Numbered from the stretch's first letter, positions 20,801 to 28,240 are shown. The stretch: 64,000 bases of DNA from Acanthosoma haemorrhoidale (GCA_930367205.1 OV884011.1:125259910-125323909), one strand, 5' to 3'. Notes: generated by a model not told the origin, from the sequence alone. Numbers and translations: made by a program.

Positions 20801-22566
20801 GGTTTTATATTTAACTAACGGATAACTTGTATAAAAATTATATAATTCTTAATATGCCAGATTCAGAAAAAATTAAATTGCTAAATAATGAAAACAATCG
20901 CACGATTACAAGAAAAAGATTCATGCTCATACAAAATTTATTATGAAAGTTTATTATCTATGAAGTAAAAAATAACACGCAATCATCATTGACTAGTAAG
21001 AAGCATTCAAATGCAAACATAAACATTACAGAAAAAATATATTAAACCAATTGCTGGTTTCAAACTATTTATTTTTTAAATTAAACTCACACAGCGAGTA
21101 AATATAAACATATTTATGACAGTCAAATTAATTAAAACTATGGAAATATCCTGGCACGTAACTGATCAGTACAAGATACCCAATTTCTTAGAGATATTTA
21201 TTAAGCTTCAAATATTTTCCCGTTTCATTAAGCAAACTTTTTCATAAATAAATATTAACAATTATTGTTTTTAGTAATCTGTTTATTTGAATTAAATGCT
21301 TTTTTAAAATGAAGAAATTTTTATGTCCATTTGTTATCATTAGTGGTCTTTTTGTTTTTCTCCACAGGGCTCCACTGGTTTTTTGGTCCACTGGGGTCCA
21401 TGTTTATGCTCTACTTTCCGGTCCCCTTGTTTCCATCATTACTGTAGTTTATTGAATGAAGATATGTCCAGAGGATTTTGCAAGTAGAACAGCAGGAATA
21501 AGAGTTAAAGGGGTAATTAAGAATCAATAGCCCTGTGGAAAATTCTTAAAACATCTTCAACAATAATTTCAAGAAAGTTATTGAAAAATAAAATTCTAAG
21601 AACAAAACATCATATATTTCTTTAACATATATCTTATCAGCTTTGATAGTTTCCACAAAACGATGTTATCAATAAAGCTAAAAAATATATAAAAATAAAA
21701 TCATAATAAATATAGTCAAAATATAATTTGTTTTTAAGGGAAACAGCTTCAAAAAATTAAACAACTTCCCAATGGAATACTTAAAAAAAATTTATTGGCG
21801 TTACCAAACATATTCATCAAGTGACCAAACATATTCTTTTCAAAGTTTTTCTCAATATAATATTTTTTTTTTCCAGAAAGTTTAAATAATAGTCGTTAAT
21901 TAAATCGCACAAATATAACACTGAAGTGAGTGCAAGAATACCACCATGTAGTAAACCAAAGTAGTAGTGACAAATAATAGAACAAACATTTAACGAAACA
22001 CAAAAGACAACATTCAAAGCAGCTAAATATACATTAAAACTTGCCTACAAACAAATAACTTAAAAACTATTTAATTTCTTAACAGTATCATTAAATTTTA
22101 TTTCAATTCATATACCATGCAGTGAGACTTACTATTAATCAAGAATGCAATTATATGATGTATTTTAAGTTTCTTTTACCAATAAAAATGTGTTACATAC
22201 ATGCTTCTTTGTGATATAGTTAGTTGAAAATTTAGACACCATAATTTTTATAAAAGGTGATGATAACATTTCAAAATAATTATTAAAAAAACTAAGGTCC
22301 AAGTGAAATTACCGAATGTGGTGAATAGATTTAATGTTGTCATTTTAAGGAAATAACGGAAAATAGTACATTATCTCGATGCTCTGTGTTATGTACAACA
22401 AAAAGACAAAATAATAAACCACTCAAATTAATTAGAAGATATATTTACTTTCTGTCCGTCTGAAAAAACCATCCTGTCTTTCTCTGAGATAAAGTGTTCC
22501 TTCTTTATCGAATTCCTGAGATGGTTGAGTAGCCAATGTCAACAGCTCCTGTTTGTTGAACCTCAT
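574..22566 (-). CDS. INPP4: INPP4-type inositol polyphosphate 4-phosphatase, 5' part (14 coding exons, runs off left edge)
   Basis: The family removes the D4 phosphate of phosphatidylinositol 3,4-bisphosphate at endosomal and plasma membranes, ending PI3-kinase signals. Identification rests on recalled similarity to vertebrate INPP4 across many exons: a KYANTEII segment in the C2 domain, HEVMAESM, then FKASSRK followed by LEFAPINLHLQRM and a GGL segment. Translated order is PH domain (about residues 22-158), a helical linker (160-180), C2 domain (about 196-352), helical middle region and a PPKPPPR-containing linker. The 14 exons join without a frame break to about 820 codons. The CX5R phosphatase domain is not in the window and should lie left of base 1. 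Vertebrate INPP4A/B lack the N-terminal PH domain as far as I recall. The ATG at 22566 has A at -3. Introns are full of transposons, but no coding exon is broken. Confidence 0.92.
1269..1516 (-). CDS. INPP4: INPP4 exon 13
   Basis: Acceptor CTTTTCAG, donor GTAACT, 248 bp, phase 0 to phase 2. The first half is a charged, probably disordered segment. The second half, with LTQLNIEASVMCLVSKV, aligns by eye to the human stretch LNVDKSLECIIQRV in the middle region. Confidence 0.87.
1586..1800 (-). repeat. tRNA-derived SINE-like repeat, copy 1
   Basis: On the minus strand a B-box-like GGATTCGAGTC (about 1601-1611) follows an A-box-like TACCTCAGTTG (about 1640-1660). About 130 bp upstream is shared with the copy near 18.3 kb, including ACATTGGGAAGGTC. 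It lies in the intron between exons 12 and 13. It is not a functional tRNA: no acceptor stem is visible and the spacing is irregular. Confidence 0.6.
2424..2645 (-). CDS. INPP4: INPP4 exon 12
   Basis: Acceptor TTTTACAG, donor GTATTT, 222 bp, phase 0 at both ends. It starts TRTLLTLWDPGLVEEAL, aligning to human TRQLVTVCDCKLLANSI. A Ser/Pro-rich stretch follows that could be a phosphorylated linker. A second potential donor (AAG/GTGAGC) at about 2574 would remove the last 50 residues. Confidence 0.87.
3399..3603 (-). CDS. INPP4: INPP4 exon 11
   Basis: Acceptor TTTTTGTAG, donor GTGAGC, 205 bp, phase 2 to 0. It encodes the long amphipathic helix region, ending KEKKTTGMLPICDDMVTK, which matches human KDRSATGLERTLAILADK in position and pattern. 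Confidence 0.9.
3705..3888 (-). CDS. INPP4: INPP4 exon 10
   Basis: Acceptor TTTTGCAG, donor GTATGA, 184 bp. This is the most diagnostic exon: it encodes SFFKASSRKFDRSLEFAPIN, then LHLQRMWVQND and YDIITVGAFTAHSHK with GGL, colinear with human INPP4A. Its upstream intron uses a GC donor. Confidence 0.95.
4211..5407 (+). mobile_element. Nonautonomous piggyBac element with intact ends
   Basis: The ends are TTAA target duplications (4211-4214 and 5404-5407). Inside each is an inverted CACATTTAGCG / CACATTGAGCG terminal repeat. The interior holds the N-terminal part of a piggyBac transposase only; the catalytic DDD core is absent. It sits in the intron between INPP4 exons 9 and 10. The matching ends and small size fit a deletion derivative mobilised in trans. 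Confidence 0.88.
4282..5184 (+). pseudogene. piggyBac transposase, N-terminal fragment
   Basis: Three overlapping reading-frame pieces (4282-4821, 4836-5021, 4915-5184) translate to consecutive parts of a piggyBac transposase N-terminus: an acidic leader, a segment with VVELFIGNDLI, and a region with FLGMIIMMG, DYWSS and a final KIQPILSYL, the usual lead-in to the catalytic core. Two frameshifts (about 4790-4820 and about 4960) break it, and sequence ends before any catalytic aspartate. The first ORF may begin at an ATG inside the element, around 4386 or 4528, rather than at 4282. Confidence 0.8.
6095..6260. repeat. hAT-like element end (fragment)
   Basis: GAGCAGTGGTTCTCTACC followed by TTGACCCATTGCCC and GCTACGACCCCC resembles hAT (Charlie-like) element termini, which begin CAGTGGTTCTCAA. 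No matching inverted end is visible to the right, so this is a fragment in the INPP4 intron. Confidence 0.4.
6762..6922 (-). CDS. INPP4: INPP4 exon 9 (GC donor)
   Basis: Acceptor GCCGACAG, 161 bp, phase 2 to 1. The donor is AAAG/GCAAGT, a GC-AG intron. It encodes LWINEEKELLQEV, then GELVEPWHSL and a helical stretch, aligned to human GELSPCWESLRRQIV. No GT donor restores the frame, and joining to exon 10 gives KGSFFKASS, as expected from the human KGPSFKASS-like context. Confidence 0.9.
7050..7365 (+). repeat. Possible solo LTR or LTR fragment
   Basis: A GC-richer block with a TATA-type CTATATAAACC at about 7207, an AATAAA at about 7297 and a TTGGTGACA-like end resembles an LTR promoter plus polyadenylation unit. 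I could not find target duplications or a second copy in the window. It lies in the intron between exons 8 and 9. An ordinary intronic block is possible. Confidence 0.35.
7574..7776 (-). CDS. INPP4: INPP4 exon 8
   Basis: Acceptor ATTTTACAG, donor GTAAGC, 203 bp, phase 0 to 2. It encodes FKHIFGNASIQTYRF and ISVHEVMAESMVCFQLP, matching human KSVFGGAICRMYRF and ILEQMAESVLSLHVP just after the C2 domain. Confidence 0.93.
7963..8144 (-). CDS. INPP4: INPP4 exon 7 (C2 domain, C-terminal part)
   Basis: Acceptor ACTATTTCAG, donor GTTTGT, 182 bp, phase 1 to 0. It encodes RLRIPLKGNNNATVGFLSIH, corresponding to the last C2 strands (human RLHLTLRS...VGNITVIGW), then a polar linker. Confidence 0.9.
8777..8817. 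repeat. (GA)n plus G-run microsatellite
   Basis: About 13 GA units run straight into a homopolymer of about ten G, in the intron just upstream of the LINE insertion. Confidence 0.85.
8912..9724 (+). CDS. LINE ORF1, Gag-like zinc-knuckle protein (5'-truncated)
   Basis: This jockey-type ORF1 protein binds element RNA. The visible 270 codons begin with the conserved pre-knuckle domain (VIRNLHPTTPADEIEEEL, then LPLFFVDLE) and continue into three cysteine knuckles: C88-C91-H96-C101, C107-C110-H114-C119 and C129-C132-H136-C143. The tail (about 155-270) is basic, then Pro/Ser/Gln-rich. The normal N-terminus is missing because the insertion is 5'-truncated, so the listed first codon (GTG) is not a true start. 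The frame ends in a TAA directly before ORF2. Confidence 0.88.
   Translation: MVIRNLHPTTPADEIEEELSALGYKVRQITNVLREDRQQDKTIKTALPLFFVDLERTPGVEKIYDLTNLYYTRVQVEKPYPNRDIVQCHNCQAYGHTKSYCHHPPRCVKCSGQHKTELCKKPLKSPAVCVLCQQGHPANYKGCEAYRTLKSRTEQRRQPEEKKLAARSGPARNLRPFVSFADAVRNREQSQALPTSPPQVSLPQHSAHPANQQTQSHPQPHISHIPSPPSSSDLTSLLTSFLTEFRTLITPLISLLTNLVSYLIPVKQNP
9725..12415 (+). CDS. LINE ORF2, endonuclease-reverse transcriptase
   Basis: ORF2 protein nicks target DNA and copies element RNA at the nick. The uninterrupted 896 codons contain an APE-type endonuclease (WNANG near residue 12, E40 in LITETR, GGDFNAKH, SDHSP with D214/H215) and a reverse transcriptase (SPGYD, YRPISLLP, AFDRVWH, GVPQGSVLGP, catalytic FADD at 669-672). 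A C-terminal region typical of jockey elements follows; no RNase H is seen. It starts immediately after the ORF1 TAA, in the same frame, with GTG rather than ATG. Initiation by reinitiation or stop readthrough is possible; alternatively an ATG was lost. All key residues that I can see are present. Confidence 0.93.
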   Translation: MDPSDSLSILLWNANGVRTHTNELTALLHDKNIDVALITETRLTSKRPFTVRQYKTYRTDHPDGTAHAGTAVIVHNSISHHIVPLVAHDFLQSTAVSITTFTFPLTLASVYCPPNKSISDSQFISFLDSIGDRFLVGGDFNAKHQHWGSRSTNTRGRALLSALTRKHCSTITPDTATYWPSDLNRNPDLLDFFFYNNLGTLNYSLTRLDDLSSDHSPLLLTISLRPIHKLPPPSFIRGPVDWDHFRQLLTESVNLKLSLKTSQDLDDAVHSFTTLVQRSAWEASSPHRHPKIHNHNRLPQHLKDLIQSKRRSRTVWQRSRHPADRRSYNQYCRLVKRRLASFRSDSFNSYLSSLSTRDNSLWNVTKKILKYQPVSHPLRRDDGSWAASDGDRSEEFALHLTHTFTPHLSHQSHTHSTTVEDFLTSPIPLSLPPKAVNPSEVKYLLKNLPYRKSPGYDLLTPQILKQLPPKAIIFLTYIYNCIIRTTHFPLLWKHSIIVLFAKPGKPPNEASSYRPISLLPILSKIFEKLLLKRLLPIVESKNLFPTHQFGFRQRHSTAQQGLRVVDHISSALETKQYCTAAFLDIAQAFDRVWHAGLLYKLKRYLPQTLFLILQSYLSNRFFQVRCGLEYSNYYPISAGVPQGSVLGPILYNLYTADVPSTPNTFLATFADDTAVLSSHPDPDIASHNLQKHLDEIEYWCNQWRIKVNEAKCSHITFTLCRKSCPLVYFNSIPLPVSETVRYLGFHLDKRLTWNPHTRLKRQELNRRFGQLYRLLQRTSHLSIENKLLIYKVILKPIWTYGIELWGTAKKSNIKRIQSFQSKVLRTIVNAPYYVSNKTLHNDLNIPYILELIPSKFMKFHSSLSNHPNPVAQSLHCATHPYNPPWRLKRQWPRDLL
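13010..13504 (+). mobile_element. Pogo/Tigger-like nonautonomous element
   Basis: The left end CAGTAGAAAGTCGCTAATCTG and right end (reversed) CAGAACCTCACTAATCCGAC form imperfect inverted repeats, flanked by TA dinucleotides (13008-13009, 13505-13506). A decayed interior piece at about 13270-13400 translates to WFNQEQKKGIPLSGLIIQEKA-like sequence, which is the CENP-B-type helix-turn-helix of pogo transposases. It is intronic within INPP4. Confidence 0.75.
14128..14257 (-). CDS. INPP4: INPP4 exon 6 (C2 domain, middle)
   Basis: Acceptor TTTTTTTAG, donor GTAACC, 130 bp, phase 0 to 1. It encodes SNPSFLSTITFRNSDG and TKIKFTAFDVRETVSQ, matching human NNPIFLSSIAFFQDS and TQVKLSVYDVKDRSQ. The minus-strand frame is open across the whole exon. 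Confidence 0.92.
14371..14525 (-). CDS. INPP4: INPP4 exon 5 (C2 domain, start)
   Basis: Acceptor ACATTTCAG, donor GTATTG, 155 bp, phase 1 to 0. It encodes DPSELPICEISLSCDNLLC, then VHVFIPQAALWLKYANTEII, matching human DPDEPILEFSLACSELH and the KHAQTEIIEG segment. This alignment fixed the gene identity at the N-terminal end. Confidence 0.93.
15215..15375. other. Unassigned GC-richer island in INPP4 intron
   Basis: About 150 bp of distinctly higher GC with short open frames on both strands. On the plus strand an acceptor-like TTATTTTCTAG precedes it. Exons 4 and 5 of INPP4 join in phase without it, so it is not a required exon. It could be a repeat remnant or an alternative exon; I do not recognise it. 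Confidence 0.25.
15739..15977 (-). CDS. INPP4: INPP4 exon 4 (PH domain C-terminal part and linker helix)
   Basis: Donor GTAATT. The acceptor is a tandem ACAGCAG, so the exon can start at 15977 or 15974 with or without one codon. It encodes YLHVVGSVYDGGFDQHLAAN, then the terminal PH helix ERDSWLDSIQ with the invariant Trp (about residue 150), and a charged helix KMRAKMQELQERLETK. Confidence 0.85.
16329..16976. mobile_element. Possible second pogo-like MITE
   Basis: Left CAGTAGATTCTCCAATAACC and right (reversed) CAGTGGAATATCTGGATAATT are alike, and TA precedes the left end. The right TA is not clean and the interior shows no transposase similarity that I can see. A 19-G run (16937-16955) lies near the right end. 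Confidence 0.4.
16937..16955. repeat. Homopolymer of 19 G
   Basis: An uninterrupted G run in an otherwise AT-rich intron. The exact length is likely unstable or subject to sequencing error. Confidence 0.9.
17818..17894. repeat. (TG)n/(TA)n microsatellite
   Basis: About seven TG units sit between TA runs, then a pure TA tract continues to 17894. It is intronic in INPP4. Confidence 0.95.
18268..18475 (-). repeat. tRNA-derived SINE-like repeat, copy 2
   Basis: On the minus strand: A-box TGGTAGTTCAGTTGGTAG (about 18324-18342), then CTCTCTACTGGATATTGGAG and B-box GGGTTTGAGTCC (about 18281-18292). Upstream sequence is shared with copy 1 (CATTGGGAAGGTCGTTGAC). The tRNA-like part is at the 3' side of the shared block, an unusual order for a simple SINE. 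Confidence 0.65.
18570..18690 (+). repeat. tRNA-derived SINE-like repeat, copy 3 (tRNA-like part)
   Basis: A-box TAGCTCAGTTGG (18590-18601) and B-box AATTCAAGTCC (about 18625-18635) with GATATTGGGGAGGTCC between them, in the opposite orientation to copy 2 about 250 bp away. The two copies form a loose inverted pair in the INPP4 intron. Confidence 0.55.
19169..19328 (-). CDS. INPP4: INPP4 exon 3 (PH domain core)
   Basis: Acceptor GTGTCCAG. It encodes LERWCRLRGNLLFYFKSK, then WSEPIGVVVLEQCTIKL and GPYGFTL, the classic beta-strand pattern of a PH domain with basic residues in the first loop. Two donors exist: GTATGT after 19173 and GTAACT after 19169. Only the second keeps frame with exon 4. 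Confidence 0.85.
20590..20661 (-). CDS. INPP4: INPP4 exon 2
   Basis: 72 bp. Acceptor ATTACAG, donor GTATAT, phase 1 at both ends. It encodes RDSKRGKKSKSLRELSCYSG, a very basic loop inserted early in the PH domain. As an in-phase cassette it could be skipped without breaking frame. Confidence 0.8.
22449..22566 (-). CDS. INPP4: INPP4 exon 1 (start codon)
   Basis: ATG at 22566-22564 opens 39 codons: MRFNKQELLTLA, then EGTLYLRERQDGFFRRTE, the first PH strand. The donor is GTAAAT, phase 1. Upstream sequence contains an acceptor-like TTATTAAAG about 20 bp before the ATG, so a non-coding exon probably precedes it. Confidence 0.85.
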
Positions 22567-22959
22567 AATAGACAGCACCTACCTTTAATAACAATTGAAT
22601 CAGAACTGTTAAACTGTGCCCTCATAATTAGCTATACATTTGGATTTGAATAGATGTATTCAGTGAGGTTGATGAAAGAATGATTTTAGATTTTTATCAT
22701 TATTTGATCCATGATTTTCATCATTCATTAAGGGGTGGTGTTTTGACATACCCTGTATGTCGGGATTGGTATGAGGCTTTTGTATGAGATGGAGTGTTTG
22801 TGATATCTTTGTGCACTGAAACTATAACCTCACATAACATTTAAAGACTTGATGGAGACAGATATACCTCTTTATTATTATAAACCAAGGAATGCATCCA
22901 TTCAGGGCTGTTGCACCTTATCATCTGGATAAAAACTGTCCATTACATGTTCAGCTCAC

Positions 22960-23211
22960 CTAAAACGGCCACATATCAAACTCGCATGTTGTAGAATAGC
23001 TCCTTCTTCCCGATGAACGACTGCGGTAAATAAACATAAATAAGACGTGCTGTCACATATTTGTCAGATATTCCGGAGCGGTGACCTAGAGGAGATGAGC
23101 CCTGAGCTGCTCCTTCAACACAGCTGCTTATCACATTAACCGCCGCTAGACCGCATTACTACCTCTCTGCTGTTGTGTCAAACATAGCATACTGCCCACA
23201 CTCCTTTTGGC

Positions 23212-23213
<2 letters not shown>
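22960..23213 (-). promoter_or_regulatory. Probable INPP4 promoter and non-coding first exon
   Basis: This block is clearly GC-richer than its surroundings and contains several CpGs. On the minus strand it ends in a strong donor TTTTAG/GTGAGC (22960/22959), about 400 bp upstream of the start codon. It abuts a long (CT)n tract. Boundaries and start site cannot be fixed from sequence alone. Confidence 0.4.

Positions 23214-23271
<58 letters not shown>
23214..23271. repeat. (CT)29 microsatellite
   Basis: A pure CT/GA dinucleotide tract of about 58 bp. GA-rich tracts at insect promoters can bind GAGA-type factors; here that is inference from position only. Confidence 0.95.
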
Positions 23272-23274
<3 letters not shown>

Positions 23275-24652
23275 AGCTATTCATTCTCAAATGTATCCAA
23301 AATCTCTAATTTGTGTATTTTATTGCATTTTCAAACTGAAATAATAATAAATTTTGTAACATAGTCTCTAAATAAATGTGAATTAGTTTTCTTTTTACTC
23401 GAGGAAACTTTAATTTTTTAAGATTCGAATTATCTGTATAAAGAAAACTTTTCTCTATCAATAGTTTTTCTAATAAAAGTTTTAGTTGCGGAGCCCGGGA
23501 GTTTCTAGTTTACTTAGTTCGGATTGGAGAGATTCTACTATTTATCAGATATTTCGTAACAGGATGGACCAAGTATGGAAGAAAAGTTAAACATGAAAAA
23601 AGTCGGGCACGTCCCGATAACTAGTTTTCTATTTTTTAAATTACAATTGATTAAAAGAAAAATATTTGTACTACTATTTCATTAATTATTGACCTTTTAT
23701 TATTTTTAGAATCATCAGGCCATCAAATGGAACTAACATGGAAGATATCGCGCCTCTAAAAAATATTAAAGTTGCGAACATTTTAAAGTTATATGTAATT
23801 TTAATGTTTGATTTTTTTCCTACCCCCTTTATTTCGATATATATTGAATATTTAGAAACTAAATAAACTGAAATTCATCCGGGTGCTTCCATATTTTCTG
23901 TAACTATGCTACATTCTATACCGAATACCAAGTTATATAACTGACTAAGTTATTTAATAGATTTCGTAATTTGAAGATGTCGGGGTTCACCATCCAGAAA
24001 AAATGTAGACTAAAACTAACAGTTTTAATGGTTTGAAAAAAAACAAAACTTAAATTACACATTGTTAATCAGGACACTGAGATCTTAAATTTGATAATAC
24101 ACAACATTACAGAAAAATATCCCCCCCTTTCTTACATTGAATGCGTCCTCAGTGAAATATTTCACAAATACAATAACAGGCAGGCATACAAGAGTGAAAA
24201 CATGAGTGTTTCTGGTCCACACAGTTCCAAAGTGTTAAAAACAAAGCGTAATTGGGCGAGAGAGACAGGTTTACGTCAGAGACAGAGCAAGAACGTGATC
24301 TCTTCATAGAAGGATCTTTCTTCCTCTGTTCACAAATATGTGTTATGTCATCTTTAGAACTCATTTAAGGACTGGCTGGCGTCCTCTTTTATTATTAAAT
24401 ATGACGGATGTAACCAAGGGCATGCGGGGAATTTTGGGGAGGTATCGGTGATTAAGTATTGTAAATGTTAAGAAAAATAATTAAATAGAGAACGATAAGA
24501 AAACCTCATTCACAATTTAATTTACAATTCAACTTGAGACTAAGTTGTTATTACATTTTCCGATATCCTTCCCATATTATTGTGTTGGCTATAACATAAT
24601 AATATACATACATATATACAATTTATTTTTAAACAGTAGGTCTAATAAAATA
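23272..24652. other. AT-rich stretch, no gene recognised
   Basis: Upstream of INPP4. Only short chance ORFs are present, for example at 24091-24309 and on the opposite strand over the same bases. I see no repeat structure or conserved motif. Confidence 0.6.
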
Positions 24653-24850
24653 AAGACGAAGAAGTCCATTGGAGGTAACAAGAGGAATGTTTAGAGGTTT
24701 GTAGTAATAATCTAAGTACATTCCTGCGACGAAGAAGTCCATTGGAGGTAACAAGAGGAATGTTTAGAGCTTTGTGGTAATAATCTAAGTACATTCCTGC
24801 GACGAAGAAGTCCATTGGAGGTCACAAGAGGAATGTTTAGAGGTTTGTAG
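24653..24850. repeat. 73-bp tandem repeat, about 2.7 copies
   Basis: The unit starting GAAGTCCATTGGAGG recurs at 24661, 24734 and 24807 with only a few substitutions; units end ACATTCCTGCGACGAA. There is no spacer diversity, so it is not CRISPR-like. It lies next to a mariner remnant. Confidence 0.9.
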
Positions 24851-24887
24851 GGCGGGACAATCAAAGATGCGAGGTGGGGACGGGCAT

Positions 24888-25670
24888 ACATGGGGTGTTC
24901 AAAATGTATTGAAAATATAAAAAAAAATGTACTTAATATATAGTTTAAAACGTTTAGAAATCTTCGAAGTACTCCTCTTGGGCATTCACACTTTTTTTCC
25001 AGCGATTTTCTAAGCACCTTGATAGGTCTCTCCAGGAATCTCGTTCTTACCACCCGTCACGGTGGCTTTGATCATTTCAAAGCGGTCAAAACGGTGTCCT
25101 TTGAAGCTGTTCTCAATCTTAGGAAACAAAAAGTAGTCGGCCGGAGGCGCTGGAGCAGCGTTGTCAAGTTGTGTATAGCCAGAAACTCACGAAGGAGCAG
25201 AGCGGTGTGGCTGGTAGTATTACAAGGGAGCACCCAGATATGCGGAGGACCCTTATTCAATCTTTCGACAACATCCATGTTGACGGTCTGCCCTGGAGGT
25301 ATAAACTCCTTTTGTTTTCACTGTTAGGTTGCTCATTCTTGCCTTCTTTTGTATCGGGGACGGCGGGTTGTGCCATTTGGGCACTCTGAATCTTTGTCTC
25401 CGTGTCTTACTCTTATGCCCATGTTTCGTACACGTTAATAATATTGACTAAAAAGTGAACACGTTCTGACAGATTATTTGTGATCGTCATTCAATTGGGC
25501 TTTTACTCACCCATCAACGCTTTGGAGACCAGCTTGGTGACACCTTTCGCATTTTAAGATCGTCCGTCAGGATGATGTGCACAGTGACTATTTGAAAGAT
25601 CAGTTTCTGTGAAATCATCCTAACACTCATTCGACGGTCAGAGTTCAATAACGCAAAAGTTCTTTATGTG
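24888..25670 (-). pseudogene. Mariner transposase remnant
   Basis: Minus-strand frames give pieces in the order expected for a mariner transposase: a segment with DDLKMRKVSPSWSPK, then ETWA at the first catalytic site, ETKIQSAQ, a PPG-like stretch, HTALLLREFLAIHN at the second site, and a C-terminal FKGHRFDRFEMIKATV-like piece. Several frameshifts and stops break it. The first catalytic motif has lost its Asp (YETW for DETW) and the second reads CNTTSHTA for DNAPAHTA, so it is dead. A GGGGTGTTC at about 24892 may be part of an inverted end. Confidence 0.75.
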
Positions 25671-26312
25671 GAAGAACCACTGGCATAGGGTAAATTGTGG
25701 CATTTATTTTATTCTGTAAGGCTCTTCAATTTTGAGTATCGTATAAGGGAGGGAGTGAAGAGTAAAACTATCACTGCTGTTAGGCACAGGCTCTAGATAT
25801 GCAAATAACAAAGGATGAGGTGTTTTGCTGACTTGGTGTGTAGTATTTCAGGCATCTTGAACCTTAAAGCCGATCTTTCCTAGCTCCTCCTTGTTAAGTG
25901 CAACAAGGGTGGAGGTTTCTGATCCCCCCGTAAGGTTTCTGTTCATTAAGCCGGTAAGTAAAGTACTTTATTCCGTGTCTTTCAACAAAATTTATAATTG
26001 CACGCTAGGCGTCTAATATGCTGGGGTGCCTAACCTTGTACTGTCAGCAACGAGCTTAGGCTCGGTGGGTATACCGGTGGGTGGGTGAAGGGGGCTGCTT
26101 GCTTGTGCTTACACTTTCCGAGTTGGTTAGGCAGTAAGTCTATCAAACATAGACAATTTTGAACTCAATGCTGCTGGACAATGCAAGGTTTCTATGCATG
26201 TTTACTTCAGCTAATTCAGGATCTCCCTCAGGTCAGGCAATCTGGTAGCAGTTGGTAGAATGATATACACTATTTCCAGGCTTCTAAATTGGGTAAAATG
26301 TAGCTTATTTTT

Positions 26313-27210
26313 TTGTTAGAAAATATCCTAACTTTATATAAGCATCTTTCTGTTCGTACACCACAACCTGTGGAAGGTGTGCGCCAGGCAGCGGAGGCAT
26401 GCCCAGGGCGTTCATGCCGGAGACCCGCTGTTGCACTTAATATCTCCCATTCATCTGTTCGGAGGATTCTAAAGGATTTGAGCTTCCACCCTTATACACT
26501 CGCGATTACAGTACAGTTGTTGCCCCGTTATTACGTCATCAGAATGGAATTCACTCAAACAATGCTTGAAATGTTAACAGAAGACATCGTTATTATGACT
26601 AGTGACAGGTTTTGTGAATAAACAAAACTGTAGGCCCTAGGCACTACAAAACCCACACAATATCCATGAACGACCCTTGCATTGTGAAAACCCATGCAGG
26701 GTAACTGTATGGTGAGCCGTCGGAAGTGTTGGCATGATTGGGCCTTACTTTTTTGAGGACGAGAGAGGTTCAGAAACCGTTAACGCTGACCGTTACCAGG
26801 AAATGATGAGAACATTCCTTGTCACTGAGCTACGGAGAAGACGCGTAACGAGGCACATGATGTGGTTCCAACAATATGGGATGACTTCCCACACACCAAG
26901 AGCGTCAATGGCCCGGCGTTGCCTGGGCCCTCGTTCCCCAGACTTGGCACCATGCGATTATTTTCTTAGGGGACACATTAGCAAAGGTTTATATCATGAA
27001 GCCGAGAACTACAGCAGAACTGAAGGAAACGATTCGAGGAGAGTTGGGAGCTATCCCTCGACAAATGGTTCAGCGGGTGATGTTGAACTTTCGGGAAGGC
27101 TCGAAGAGTGCGTGCGGCGAAATGGGCATCATTTGGAGGGCTTTATTTTTCAAACCTGTATTTCGATTCTTGATTACTTAATGGAATGTCCAAATAAACA
27201 TGTTCTATGA
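26313..27210 (+). pseudogene. Second mariner-superfamily transposase remnant
   Basis: Two open pieces (26313-26621 and 26734-27210) correspond to one protein: a helix-turn-helix end (ISHSSVRRIL), a conserved FHPY, then MIGPYFFEDE, WFQQYGMTSHTPRASM, PRSPDLAPCDYFL and a final RLEECVRRNGHHLEG. This is a common insect Tc1/mariner-superfamily family. The second catalytic Asp is Tyr (QQYG for QQDG), the first region has lost its DEAH-like site, and the reading frame is broken. An ACACCCTGTATA at about 27288-27300 looks like the right terminal repeat. Confidence 0.78.
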
Positions 27211-27599
27211 ATAAAATTTTGAAAAATATTCTTCTTTTCAATTATTTTTTATAAAGCGTGAATATAAATTGTAAATAGATCACTGAAACACCCTGTATAT
27301 ATTTTTATTGTTGATTTCACACCACTGTGTAGATTTTTTTATTGAATTTATTTTTACTGTAATTTTTAGTAATAAATATGCTCTTTTCTTTTTAATTTAC
27401 TTATTTATTTTTACACTTGTATCATGTGAATACATACATCCATTTATAGCCAACTAATAGGTACTGCAATATAGGTCTTCTGTTTCATTTGAGTCTGAAG
27501 TAGTGTAATGTTACATTAATATGGTTTCAATATCTTAAAAATGTTCGAATGATAATAAATTTATAGGTGGTAAGAAGTAGCAAAATAGGCAACGTACTT

Positions 27600-28240
27600 T
27601 ATTAATATTACGGCTATCGCACTTGCTAACTTCACCCAACCTGTCACTTCGTCTCAAACTGATGATCTATAAATGTGTCCTCCGGCCAGCTCTGCTGTAC
27701 GGTGCCCCGCTATTTACCCACTTGACTGACTATACAGCCAAATGTCTCCAACATTTCCAGAATGGGATCATGCGAAAAGGGTTCCAACATACCTCTCGAG
27801 AGAGGTTAAAGAACGCTGACCTGCACCCGTTGCTTGGTGTGCCGTCGGTGGGTGAGCTCATCCGACATGGACACATCAAGTTTTTTGACTCGTTGTAGCA
27901 CCTAACCAACCCAGTGTTTAACACTATGGCCCCACCACCCTTCCCGCATCGATGGCAACAGACTGTCAGGGAAAAATTAGGTTAAGAATTAGTATGTAAG
28001 TTAGTTTTAAGTTTGATCAAAAAGGTGAGCCCCATCACCTTTATTAGTCAGTTTAGTCCAGTCACGTATAAGTACTTGTTTATTCATTATATAATTTTTA
28101 TAAAATAACAAAACCTCTATATAATGTAGCGATGCTACAGGAAATACAAAAATAATTTGTAAATAGATTCGCCTGAGGGTCTATAATTATTTCTAAATAT
28201 AAGGGCCTATGAAAGAAAACAAAAATAATAAAGTAGCAAT
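27600..28240 (+). mobile_element. LINE-B fragment: ORF2 C-terminus and 3' UTR
   Basis: The frame 27623-27898 encodes LSLRLKLMIYKCVLRPALLYGAPL, the post-RT thumb region of LINE ORF2, ending near FFDSL. The following UTR contains GAGCCCCATCA and TTTGTAAATAGATTC, both shared with 32.9-33.2 kb. The N-terminal half of the element is absent. Confidence 0.75.
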
